From positions 1 through 64,000 of IMG/VR virus record IMGVR_UViG_3300017991_000075: a stretch of 64,000 nucleotides of DNA; one strand, 5' to 3'. A program made the translations under genes and the position numbers. Of the stretch, positions 31,073 through 39,589 are shown one piece after another; position 1 is the first letter of the stretch, and each line of letters begins with the position of its first letter. This DNA is from a virus. The notes under the pieces were generated by a model. The model did not search any database. It was not told where the DNA came from and saw nothing but the letters and a program-made list of their open reading frames with translations.

Positions 31073-31438
31073 ATGCAGTACGACTCTGCGAGTAATGTAC
31101 CGTCAGGACCTCGGACATATTTTCCGAAGGAGATCCCGGCCCATTGTCACATACCTCAATACATCCTCCAGGATCAACGTCTAACTGATTTCGAAAAAAT
31201 CCTATTCGGAAGACTCCGAGGATACGCTGGCGAAAAGCATTACTGCTTCGTCAAAGTCACGACCCTGATGGAGGAACTCTGCAAGTCAAGACGAGTCATC
31301 TATCGTGCGGTCGAATCGCTCGTAAAATTCGGCTACCTTTATAAATACCGCGCACACCCTCGTGCAACTACCAACTACTATTTCATCATCACACCGGAGA
31401 TAGACCTCTGGTTGAATGCAACGTCAAAAAGGGTTTGA
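31073..31438 (+). CDS. Winged-helix (HTH_36-like) replication-type protein
   Basis: 121 residues from ATG 31073; a TTG at 31025 would give a longer protein but lies in the leader. The sequence IPQYILQDQRLTDFEKILFG followed by a helix-turn-helix (TTLMEELCKSRRVIYRAVES, LVKFGYLYKY) matches the HTH_36 winged-helix domain that occurs in replication initiators and phage replication proteins. Immediately downstream lie five copies of a palindrome (31439-31570) that could be its binding sites, which fits an initiator or self-regulator role. DNA binding is well supported; the specific role is inference. Confidence 0.6.
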   Translation: MQYDSASNVPSGPRTYFPKEIPAHCHIPQYILQDQRLTDFEKILFGRLRGYAGEKHYCFVKVTTLMEELCKSRRVIYRAVESLVKFGYLYKYRAHPRATTNYYFIITPEIDLWLNATSKRV

Positions 31439-31570
31439 GGTGCCAAAAATGACACCCTTACAAATGCTCTCATCGCAATTTGAGGTGCCAAAAATGGCAC
31501 CTGCCCTTGTGCCAAAAATGGCACCTGTTAGTGTCAAAAATGGCACCTCAAAAGTGTCAAAAATGGCACC
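31439..31570. repeat. Five iteron-like palindromic repeats
   Basis: GGTGCCAAAAATGGCACC-type palindromes (7-bp arms around AAAA) at 31439-31456, 31484-31501, 31508-31525, 31530-31547 and 31553-31570. The last four start 22-24 bp apart, near two helical turns, so bound proteins would face the same side. The third copy and the last two copies have a slightly altered left arm. They begin at the very end of the winged-helix gene and run through non-coding sequence towards the next gene, in the manner of iterons or multiple operators. Confidence 0.7.
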
Positions 31571-31613
31571 TCCTAAAACAAGGACTTATAAACAGGGATT
31601 TCAAACAGGGAGT

Positions 31614-31635
31614 CTTTTATTCTAAAGAATAAAAG
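31614..31635. terminator. Hairpin after the iterons
   Basis: CTTTTATTC and GAATAAAAG pair over 9 bp around a four-base loop, with a further imperfect hairpin up to about 31660. It lies between the iterons and the helicase gene at 31683; it may be a weak terminator or RNA signal. No other gene is seen in 31571-31682. Confidence 0.35.
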
Positions 31636-31682
31636 AGCAGCTCGCCTTGCGGCTCGCTGTCATGAGATTTGAATTTTGAAAT

Positions 31683-33059
31683 ATGAGAGAGACGATCAAA
31701 ATAATCGAACACGGTCCCGTCACAAGAATCGTTCTTCCTGTGTCGGCATCCATCTATGACCGCTCCTCAATTTCCCTGGCGGCTAAACAAGCTGTCACCG
31801 CATGGAACAACGAAGGACGTGCGTTCGATTATTTCGACTCGATGAACATGACGCTGCTACGCGGACATACTCCTCGTGTAGTTCGTGCGTTAGAAGCACA
31901 CGGCTACAGCGTGTCATGGGAGATGACGACGCCGGCCCAGGAGAAGTTCATCTTCGGAGATCCGGTTGGCGAGTTACGGAATCTCCAGGAGTGGGGTGTG
32001 GGTGAAATGCTGAAGCACTACTACGGCATCATCTCTTTCGGGTGTCGTTTCGGTAAGAGCTACACCTACGCCGGGTGGTGGTGCGCTCGTGGTAGGCCCA
32101 GGACGATTATCTTCGCGCACACCGAGAAGATCTGCTCGCAGATGCATGAGGAGCTTTCGGAATGGCTCGGTGAGCCTGTGGGGGTTGTTGCACGGACTAC
32201 GGGGATCAAGGACAACTGGCAAAGACTTACCATCGCATGCGACAAATCATTTTTTGACAAAGAGCGCCAGCTCCTTCCGGACCACAAACCGTATCTGCTG
32301 AACACCGAAGCGATCATCCGTGATGAGTGCCACCAGTTCGGAGAACTCGGCGGTCTGATTTACGACCACTGTCCGAATCTGATTTACTCGTGGGGAGGTT
32401 CGGCAACTCCGTTCAAGAAACAGCCTGAAAAGGATCTTCTCATCGAAGGGTACTGCGGGCCGCTACGGGCCGAAGCCCCGGCAAAGATTTTAGCCGACCA
32501 CGGAATCGTGGCAATGCTTGTATGTCGGTGGAAACGAATATACCATCGGCCGATCATATGGGACACCTGGAACGTGTTGCGTGATAACGCGATCGTACAC
32601 AACTTCGAACGCAACAATGAGATCGCGAAGATATGCCATCACCACCGCGACCAGGGGCTGCGTGGGATCGTATTCGTCGATCGCGTGCCCCACGGGCAAA
32701 ACCTGGAGGCTTTACTGCCTGGCTCGGTGTTCGTAAGTTCGACGACAATGAGTAAGGCACAACGGGACGACTCTCTCAAAAAATTCAATCGCGGAGAGCT
32801 GCATACTGTTGTGACTACAAAAGTTTGGCGAGAAGGAGTCACGTTTTACGCGGACTATGCAATCAACGCAGAAGGTGGTCGAGCCGATCATGTCAACATA
32901 CAAAAAGCGGGGCGTCCATTGATGCCACGGACTGACGGAACCGCTGTTGCTTGGTATGACTTCATCGATCACGGGATCGATAAGCTGTACGATCACTCAG
33001 TAGACCGATATGACTGCATGACAAACGAGGGCTGGGAACAGGAGATACTCGATGGCTAA
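31683..33059 (+). CDS. SF2 DNA helicase
   Basis: A 458-residue superfamily 2 helicase. Motif I GCRFGKSY (near residue 119), motif II DECH in IIRDECHQFG (near 214), motif III SAT in WGGSATPFK (near 237), motif Ia HTEK, and motif VI QKAGRPLM (near 409), in which the second arginine of the usual QxxGRxxR is methionine. The domain order suits UvsW/RecG-like branch-migration helicases of phages rather than an RNA helicase, and the neighbours are recombination genes. Its stop overlaps the RecA-like gene by 8 bp. Confidence 0.85.
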   Translation: MRETIKIIEHGPVTRIVLPVSASIYDRSSISLAAKQAVTAWNNEGRAFDYFDSMNMTLLRGHTPRVVRALEAHGYSVSWEMTTPAQEKFIFGDPVGELRNLQEWGVGEMLKHYYGIISFGCRFGKSYTYAGWWCARGRPRTIIFAHTEKICSQMHEELSEWLGEPVGVVARTTGIKDNWQRLTIACDKSFFDKERQLLPDHKPYLLNTEAIIRDECHQFGELGGLIYDHCPNLIYSWGGSATPFKKQPEKDLLIEGYCGPLRAEAPAKILADHGIVAMLVCRWKRIYHRPIIWDTWNVLRDNAIVHNFERNNEIAKICHHHRDQGLRGIVFVDRVPHGQNLEALLPGSVFVSSTTMSKAQRDDSLKKFNRGELHTVVTTKVWREGVTFYADYAINAEGGRADHVNIQKAGRPLMPRTDGTAVAWYDFIDHGIDKLYDHSVDRYDCMTNEGWEQEILDG

Positions 33060-34410
33060 GAAAAAATATACACCACAATCGATGAAAATGCTGCTCGCCC
33101 AACACGCAGGTGTTAGAGAACACAAACAGCAGTACACGATACCATTTCGCAGCGACATCTTGAACCTGCTACTCGGCGGTGTTTCAACGAGCATGTTCAC
33201 GGAGATCTCCGGAGATCCGAACATGTTCAAATCAACGATCGCTGCTGAGATCATCATCAACGCTTTGATGATGAACGCGGTATGCATCGTTCACGACAAG
33301 GAGCGCAAGCTCATCGAGTCCAGGTTCACGACACTCGGCACCAACGCTTTCGCGTCACCTAACTTTCACTACATCGAAGATGAGTTCCCCGAATATCGTT
33401 TGACGATCGAACAATACTTCACGGACATGCTGCGGTTTGTCGAAGCAACTCGTTACGAAGATCTCGATCGCATCCGGAAACAGTTCAGCAACGACAAGAA
33501 AAATCCCAGCACAGCGAACGACGGGCTGTATGATTACTACCGCCGTTACCTGCCACTTGCCGATCGCGATCACAAACGTACTGAGGCCCGCTGCAACAAA
33601 ATCGCCGATCAGCTCAAAACACCGAACCTGTTACGTCCGGAAGATAAAACCCTGATCCTCACGGTGCTTGATTCAACAACGGCCGTACCGTCGAAAGAAG
33701 AGGCGTATGACCCAAAGACCGGCGAAGTCCCAGACCCGAACCCTGCGCTACAGGCACGGGTGTGGTCGCAGTTCCTGCGCACATGCTTGTGGATGGATGA
33801 TCGTGTTGCAGCTCTGCATCTCTCACAGAAACGTCTCAAATTGAACTTCACAGGTAACAGCTACGAGAGGGCAGCCGTAACAAGATCTCAGGAGTATTAC
33901 TACACGACCAGGATCATGCTTGCGATGGCCGCGAACGGGAAGCTCTACCGGCATCCGACAACTGGTGAGATCGTCATTGGCGACAGCGGGCACGCTCTCG
34001 ATCAGAAGATCAACCAAATTGGTCAGATCACGCGAGCACGTATCATGAAGAGTTTGACCGGCATCAAGACCGAAATCCCGTTATTCATGCTCGGCCAGAC
34101 CGGCACTGATCGCATCAACTCGATGTGGGAGTTTCTGCTGCAACGTAACTTGATCAAGCATTACCACGGCGGTCGTTGGCATTTCAACCACCCATTGTTT
34201 GACGCCATCTGGGACCCGAACACAGTCAAGTTCAAACGAACTGAGTTCATCGATCTGTATGTCCAGGACGGTGCCAAGCTTGGTCGCGTGTTGGAGCAAT
34301 ACAAGAATCTACTTCTCACCGGCCGCGAGGAAGAACCAGAAGAATCGACTAATGAGATGCCGCTTCCACCAACGGCATCACAAATGCCTCCACCGCCTGC
34401 AATGGAGTGA
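33052..34410 (+). CDS. RecA/UvsX-like recombinase
   Basis: A 452-residue RecA-fold ATPase. Walker A is GDPNMFKST (residues 54-62), in the style of phage UvsX proteins rather than GPESSGKT; Walker B is VLDSTTAVP (about 204). A phenylalanine-rich helical middle and a proline-rich tail (TNEMPLPPTASQ) follow. It should form filaments on ssDNA and perform strand exchange. Stop TGA overlaps the GTG alternative start of the next gene. Confidence 0.8.
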   Translation: MAKKKYTPQSMKMLLAQHAGVREHKQQYTIPFRSDILNLLLGGVSTSMFTEISGDPNMFKSTIAAEIIINALMMNAVCIVHDKERKLIESRFTTLGTNAFASPNFHYIEDEFPEYRLTIEQYFTDMLRFVEATRYEDLDRIRKQFSNDKKNPSTANDGLYDYYRRYLPLADRDHKRTEARCNKIADQLKTPNLLRPEDKTLILTVLDSTTAVPSKEEAYDPKTGEVPDPNPALQARVWSQFLRTCLWMDDRVAALHLSQKRLKLNFTGNSYERAAVTRSQEYYYTTRIMLAMAANGKLYRHPTTGEIVIGDSGHALDQKINQIGQITRARIMKSLTGIKTEIPLFMLGQTGTDRINSMWEFLLQRNLIKHYHGGRWHFNHPLFDAIWDPNTVKFKRTEFIDLYVQDGAKLGRVLEQYKNLLLTGREEEPEESTNEMPLPPTASQMPPPPAME

Positions 34411-34412
34411 CC

Positions 34413-35411
34413 ATGGAACGAACGCTGATACTCGATCTTCACAACCTGGCACATCGTGCTGCTTACGCCTTCAGGAACCTGTGGGCGGGAGATACCTTCA
34501 CAGGTCTTTATCACGGGGTGTTTACGATGATCGAGTCGTACATGAAACAGATGCAACCAACCCACGTTGCATTTGTCAGCGACCGTATTATGCGCCCCGA
34601 AGACGCGAAGGGCATGAGGAACTCTTGGCGCATCTCTATAAACGAGTCTTACAAGAATCGAGCTTCGAAACGAAACAAGGAACAGGAGAAGCAGTACCAA
34701 GCGATCCAGCGTCAGCTCCCCGTGCTCAGAGCGGCGCTGCAGTGCCTGCCCTGCTACTGGTTCGAGCAGGACATGATGGAGGCCGACGATCTGATCGCCT
34801 GGCTGGTTACGGAATTTTTCAAGACAACCGAGAACATCATCGTATCCACGGATAAGGATCTCATTCAGCTCGTAGGTCCTGGTACGACGATGTACTACCC
34901 CGGTGCCAAAGTGCAGGTATGGATCACGGCAACAGATTTCCCACAACAGACATCGAGGTTCATCGAGAGCAACAAAAAGGCTCACCCGTCAGAGCATTGG
35001 CACCCGCCGACACCGGCAGCGTGGCTTGACTACAAATGCTGCCTCGGTGACACCAGCGATAACATCGAGGGACTGAAAGGCATCGGCCCCAAGTGGGCGT
35101 GGAACATCGCCAGAGCTGGCGGCTTCACGATGGCGAGGATGCTATGGGCCGATAAGAAGGGCGGGAAGTACGAGTACATTTGTTCTGATGAAGCACTGAG
35201 AGATTACGATCTATCAAAGCAGTTATCGGAACTACCTAGCCGCTGGATGACGGACATGATTCATCGCACGCAGCACTATCACGGTCAGTACCCAGGTAAC
35301 TACGATGAGTTCGTACGCTGGTGCGAATCGTTGAGTCTGCAGAAGATCCAGCACGGGGTTTTACAAGAAAGGGCTCGCAATGGCGTTACAGTTGATCAGA
35401 TGCCCGGATAA
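34413..35411 (+). CDS. 5'-3' exonuclease/flap nuclease (FEN/RNase H-like)
   Basis: 332 residues from ATG 34413, which has GGAG five bases upstream; an in-frame GTG at 34407 is possible. Active-site acidic residues are visible in ILDLHN (D8), EADDLIA (near 130) and STDKDL (near 150), and CLGDTSDNIEGLKGIGPK contains the final aspartates and the helix-hairpin-helix H3TH. This supplies the 5'-3' exonuclease missing from the polymerase and removes RNA primers. Confidence 0.9.
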   Translation: MERTLILDLHNLAHRAAYAFRNLWAGDTFTGLYHGVFTMIESYMKQMQPTHVAFVSDRIMRPEDAKGMRNSWRISINESYKNRASKRNKEQEKQYQAIQRQLPVLRAALQCLPCYWFEQDMMEADDLIAWLVTEFFKTTENIIVSTDKDLIQLVGPGTTMYYPGAKVQVWITATDFPQQTSRFIESNKKAHPSEHWHPPTPAAWLDYKCCLGDTSDNIEGLKGIGPKWAWNIARAGGFTMARMLWADKKGGKYEYICSDEALRDYDLSKQLSELPSRWMTDMIHRTQHYHGQYPGNYDEFVRWCESLSLQKIQHGVLQERARNGVTVDQMPG

Positions 35412-36432
35412 AGTCTGGGCGGTGGGTGGTGGAGATCACCACATGCATGATCATGGGCAGTTCAACGACCCCAGCGTCAGGCCATACGGATCGCGCATCG
35501 AACGTAGCGTGACATCGCTGCGTTTCGGGTTCGACCAGGCAAGGTTCTACAAGGTGCCACTGATTCACAACGGCGATCTGATGCACCTCAAGAACTCAAT
35601 CAGCCCTTTAGTGCTTTGTGCGCTATACCAGATCTGCATAGACAACGCTGATGTTCTGTTTTGGGTCAATACCGGCAACCATGAACGACCCGACAAGCAC
35701 TCCAACATGACGACACTGACGGCTCTTGGGATGTTTCAGCATATCACAGTCATCCCGGCCGCCTGGGTGTTCGCTACCGAAGAATGTGTCTTCTGTTTCC
35801 TGCCGTTTTACTCGACGCAGGGACAGCGTGAAGCAGATCTCGAAGCGATCTGTGACATGACCAAAGAGATCACGGACAAACCAAAGATCCTGTTCACACA
35901 CTACCCGCTTGGCGGTGCCGCGATCGGGCGAGGGTTGAAGCTGACTGGAGGGCTGAAGTTCGATGACTTTGCTCCCGCATACTTTGACCTGATATTGTTC
36001 AACGACATCCACAAGCACCAGCCCGTAGGCACGCACGGGTATCATCTTGGTGCAACTCATGGTAATTCATTCAACGAGGCCGATTATGAATGTGGCTGGT
36101 GGTTGATTGGTAAAGACAGCCAAGGGCTTTGCATCTGGCCGGTACGTCAGGGAGATCTTCCGGAGTTCAAGATCGCAACTACTGAAGAAGAGGCGAAAGC
36201 TCTACAAGAACAAGGACACTTCGTTCGTCTCAATTTGGAAAAGCGTATCGCTGACGAACTTGAGATGAGTGAGGCACCCCGTATCACAACATCCGAACTC
36301 AACGAGCTGGTCAACGGATGGATTGAACACAAACTCGATAGCCGCAAGGAGCTGAACGAGGTTCAGATTCAATGCATTCGCGACCGCATTAGCTGGTGCC
36401 TTCAGCAGGGAGCAATCGAATGCGGCTCGTAG
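35380..36432 (+). CDS. SbcD/gp47-like metallophosphatase nuclease
   Basis: A 350-residue calcineurin-type nuclease. Motifs in order: DHH (19-21), GDLMH (near 66), NTGNHE (near 97), THYP (near 175) and NDIHKHQ (near 209). It pairs with the SbcC-like ATPase whose gene overlaps it by 13 bp; together they form an Mre11/Rad50-type complex that processes double-strand ends. The start overlaps the exonuclease gene by 32 bp. The C-terminal ~90 residues are helical and probably contact the ATPase. Confidence 0.85.
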   Translation: MALQLIRCPDKVWAVGGGDHHMHDHGQFNDPSVRPYGSRIERSVTSLRFGFDQARFYKVPLIHNGDLMHLKNSISPLVLCALYQICIDNADVLFWVNTGNHERPDKHSNMTTLTALGMFQHITVIPAAWVFATEECVFCFLPFYSTQGQREADLEAICDMTKEITDKPKILFTHYPLGGAAIGRGLKLTGGLKFDDFAPAYFDLILFNDIHKHQPVGTHGYHLGATHGNSFNEADYECGWWLIGKDSQGLCIWPVRQGDLPEFKIATTEEEAKALQEQGHFVRLNLEKRIADELEMSEAPRITTSELNELVNGWIEHKLDSRKELNEVQIQCIRDRISWCLQQGAIECGS

Positions 36433-38270
36433 CAAAGAACTTCAGGTCCTACGAATACTTCGACCTTCACTTCGTAGAAGGCACGAACAACCTGGTGCTC
36501 GGTGACAGTGGCAGCAACTCCGATTACGCTACCACCAACGCATCAGGAAAAAGCTCGATCATGTACGCAGTGATGTGGGCGCTGTTCGGTAAGTGGCCCG
36601 ACATGCAGAGCGCTAACAGCCCTGTGAATATCGTCGCTGAAAAAGAATGTGAAGTCTATTACGAGTTCAAGAATACCCAGGGCCAGGCGTGCGCTGTAAA
36701 ACGCTGCCGTAAACCCAATAGTCTTGAGTTCTGGTGTAACAGCGAACCCGTGACCGGCGACATGGCGGTCGTTCAGAATGCGATCAACGAAGCGATCGGT
36801 TGCACTTACGATTTCTATCTCAAGGTGTTTGTATACAGCGGAGATAAAGATACCAAGTTCTCAAGACTGACTGATGCGAAACAGAAAGAGATCCTCGATA
36901 CGATCCTGCCGATGGACTTTGAGGCCGCAAAGGAATTGGCTGTCAAACAGGGTCTTCAGATCAAATCAAAGATCGCCGAGAACAAACATCAGATAGATAC
37001 TTGGACAAATCAGGTTGAGACCCTGAAACTGAAGAGAGATCTCGCAAAGACCAATGCCGCTACTTTCGATCAACAGGCAACCCGTGATCGCACCCCTCTG
37101 GAACAGGATATCAGAGAAACGAAACGACGTATCACGGAGTACGAGGCGGTCATCGAACAGAACAGGGCGGCCATCATAAAGGCCCAGGAAGATCTGAGCG
37201 CAGCCAAACTAGCCACAGCCCGATTGAACGATAAACGCAACGAACGACAGCGTCTCCAGACTGCGATGCTGGAAGCAAATACTGCGCTTCATGGGCACTC
37301 TGAAAAACTTGACAAGATCCGAAACGAGGAGACTAAAGACTGCCCCATGTGCGGGCAGATCCTCGGTGCCCCGTATTCTAAACAGCAAGTCATCGCTACG
37401 ATGGATAAAGAGTGCGTTGAGCTGATTGCTAAAGCAGCCACAGCTACCAACGAGTACAACGCTGTCACTGAAGAGTTGAATCTGATGCCTGTTCCACCAT
37501 TAGACGTTTTCGAGCAGCGATACAGCGCCATTACTGCGGTGGAATCTGAACACAGAACGTATATTCAGCGAGCGCAGGATAGAATCAGTCGATTACAGAA
37601 AGAGATCGAAGCAATACCAGCTCCTGGAACTGAGAATCCGTACCACACCGAAGCACGAGTGTATGGACAGCAGATCGTAGATCTCGAAAGCGAGATCTGC
37701 ACCACAGATCAGCAGATCATCGGTTACGAGCTGGATCTTGACCTGTGGAACCATGTTATCGACGCCTTCAGCACCAAGGGCGTCAAGCACTATGCATTCG
37801 AAACGTTGTGCCCGGAAATGACAGCGATCGCACAGGCGTTCATGCACCATCTGTCCGCTGATCAGCTCAAATTGAAGTTCCGTTCTCACAAGGCATCCGG
37901 AAAAAAGATCATCGAAGGATTCCATGTCGAAGTCACACGTAAAATCGGTGGCAAAATCAAAGAAGGTTATGGCGATATGTCGGGCGGTGAGAAATCTCGC
38001 GTAGATCTCGTCGTTTTTCTGACGCTATATCTCATGGCACAAAAGCATGTCAACAACACAGGCTTACTGTTCCTCGATGAGATCGCAGATACGCTTGATC
38101 CGGCCGGTAAAGCGGCGGTTGTGGAGCTGCTTGACTTTTTCACCAAAGAATACGGCGTTACGTCACTCATCTTGACCAACGATGAGCGTGTAGCGTCATA
38201 CATTACTCAAGGATACCGTTGCAGACTGCTTGATGGTCGGGGACGTATCGAAGAACTGTCAGCAGCGTAG
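36420..38270 (+). CDS. SbcC/gp46-like (Rad50-type) ATPase
   Basis: 616 residues from ATG 36420 (GGGAG seven bases upstream); a GTG at 36396 is in frame but poorer. Walker A is NASGKSS (40-46) after an unusually long loop (GDSGSNSDYATT). Coiled coils flank the zinc-hook CPMCG near residue 308. ABC signature MSGGEKS is near 519 and Walker B LLFLDEIADTLDP is near 550. The coiled coils are short, as in phage gp46. It works with the SbcD-like protein in recombination and DNA-end processing. Confidence 0.9.
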   Translation: MRLVAKNFRSYEYFDLHFVEGTNNLVLGDSGSNSDYATTNASGKSSIMYAVMWALFGKWPDMQSANSPVNIVAEKECEVYYEFKNTQGQACAVKRCRKPNSLEFWCNSEPVTGDMAVVQNAINEAIGCTYDFYLKVFVYSGDKDTKFSRLTDAKQKEILDTILPMDFEAAKELAVKQGLQIKSKIAENKHQIDTWTNQVETLKLKRDLAKTNAATFDQQATRDRTPLEQDIRETKRRITEYEAVIEQNRAAIIKAQEDLSAAKLATARLNDKRNERQRLQTAMLEANTALHGHSEKLDKIRNEETKDCPMCGQILGAPYSKQQVIATMDKECVELIAKAATATNEYNAVTEELNLMPVPPLDVFEQRYSAITAVESEHRTYIQRAQDRISRLQKEIEAIPAPGTENPYHTEARVYGQQIVDLESEICTTDQQIIGYELDLDLWNHVIDAFSTKGVKHYAFETLCPEMTAIAQAFMHHLSADQLKLKFRSHKASGKKIIEGFHVEVTRKIGGKIKEGYGDMSGGEKSRVDLVVFLTLYLMAQKHVNNTGLLFLDEIADTLDPAGKAAVVELLDFFTKEYGVTSLILTNDERVASYITQGYRCRLLDGRGRIEELSAA

Positions 38271-38282
38271 CGAGAAACACTC

Positions 38283-38804
38283 ATGGCTAAAGAACCAAAA
38301 ATCGCGCTGTTTCAATTCGGCTATCTGATCAACGTTCCACCGCTCAAACAGGAGCTGTTCATCGATAACGATGACATTCTGCTCAAATGGGTGTCTCTTG
38401 GATGGCATACGATGCCCGATCAGATGCACAACGACAACACGGCACAGGGCGGTTTCTTCATTGTCCCTGGTTTGACCATCAAGATTGAAGATTTCGTCTA
38501 TATGCACCGATGGATCAACATCCAAGCTCCGGGAGCGGGACCGTGGCTTGAGCAGCACGAGTGGAATTACGACCGCACCGTGATCGGCTATGTTCACAAG
38601 ATTGTATTCAAGAACGGATGGCAATTAGAAACAGCCTCCCAACACAAGTTCGACGATGTGTGGTCGCCGAGGATCGCTGACAACCGCATAGCGCTGCTTG
38701 AGAACTCAGCCGTCAACCTGGAGTACGTATCAAAGGTAACGAGCTTCAGGACCAACCTGGCTGATTACGTACAGTTTCTGACTGAACGCAAGGAACAAGA
38801 ATGA
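38283..38804 (+). CDS. Hypothetical protein, 173 aa
   Basis: A mixed alpha/beta protein in the recombination operon (YLINVPPLKQELFIDNDDIL, TIKIEDFVYMHRWINIQAPG). No active-site signature recognised. Stop overlaps the RuvC-like gene by 4 bp. Likely a cofactor of replication or recombination by position only. Confidence 0.55.
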   Translation: MAKEPKIALFQFGYLINVPPLKQELFIDNDDILLKWVSLGWHTMPDQMHNDNTAQGGFFIVPGLTIKIEDFVYMHRWINIQAPGAGPWLEQHEWNYDRTVIGYVHKIVFKNGWQLETASQHKFDDVWSPRIADNRIALLENSAVNLEYVSKVTSFRTNLADYVQFLTERKEQE

Positions 38805-39589
38805 GATACGACTTCATCATCGGTATAGACCCCGGCTATGCGACACTCGGCCTCGCCATAATCGACCTGCGTAACGGTCGTCCTCAATTCGTTCACATGA
38901 GTTCAGCTCTTACCGTAAAAACGGTAAAGGCCCCCACCTCTAAAGAAAAGAAACAACTCAAGATCAAATTTCCGATTGAAGAATTTCAAGAACGCGAAGA
39001 GACCTTTCAACGAATCAATTTACTCGCTGACTATGTTCGAGGGGCTATACGCCACGTATGTAACCCAATATTCAAACTGAATGCTCTTATAGTCATTGAA
39101 GAATGGACCGCCAGTCCGAACGCTAGGTACGTAAAAACGATCTACTATCGTGGTGCGGCTGATGCGGCTGTTCGCCAGGTAGTCAACATGTACGGCGCAC
39201 AGACTCTAACGGTTGACAATATCTGGGTGAATCAGTTCTCCAACGTACAGGGCAAGAAAACAATCGACAAAGACAATCCGACACCTATGGAGATCCTGTT
39301 GTGCATACAAATGTTGTGTCCTTGGCTCAACGGATTTGACGTACAACAATGGCTCGAACATCGTGGCACCGCGCATACATTGAATGGTTCAAGACAGCAA
39401 AAGGGGGTTCCCGAAAAGGCCAAACTACACTATGCTGATGCTGCGGTGATGGCCACCATGGGAGTCCTGGCAATCGATCCAGATCTCGCAGGCCAACGCC
39501 CGCCAAATCAGATGGAGAAACTATCGTACCTGTGGGAGCGCCTGCGTGAAGTCCAAGACCATGATCTTCGACAACGAAGCGGCAACTGA
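38801..39589 (+). CDS. RuvC-like Holliday junction resolvase
   Basis: A 262-residue RNase H-fold endonuclease. Acidic active-site positions: D10 in FIIGIDPGYATLG, E100/E101 in LIVIEEW, and the HxxD of LHYADAA (H210, D213). It is longer than bacterial RuvC, with a charged insert at residues ~45-65 (SKEKKQLKIKFPIEEFQERE). It probably resolves branched DNA before packaging. It overlaps the sigma-factor gene by 44 bp. Confidence 0.75.
   Translation: MRYDFIIGIDPGYATLGLAIIDLRNGRPQFVHMSSALTVKTVKAPTSKEKKQLKIKFPIEEFQEREETFQRINLLADYVRGAIRHVCNPIFKLNALIVIEEWTASPNARYVKTIYYRGAADAAVRQVVNMYGAQTLTVDNIWVNQFSNVQGKKTIDKDNPTPMEILLCIQMLCPWLNGFDVQQWLEHRGTAHTLNGSRQQKGVPEKAKLHYADAAVMATMGVLAIDPDLAGQRPPNQMEKLSYLWERLREVQDHDLRQRSGN

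Noticed and set aside
31416-31625. Overlapping plus-strand ORF encoding repeated VPKMAP
   Set aside because: Its repeats are a by-product of the DNA palindromes, it has no ribosome site, and I see no convincing frameshift signal joining it to the winged-helix gene. I cannot fully exclude it.
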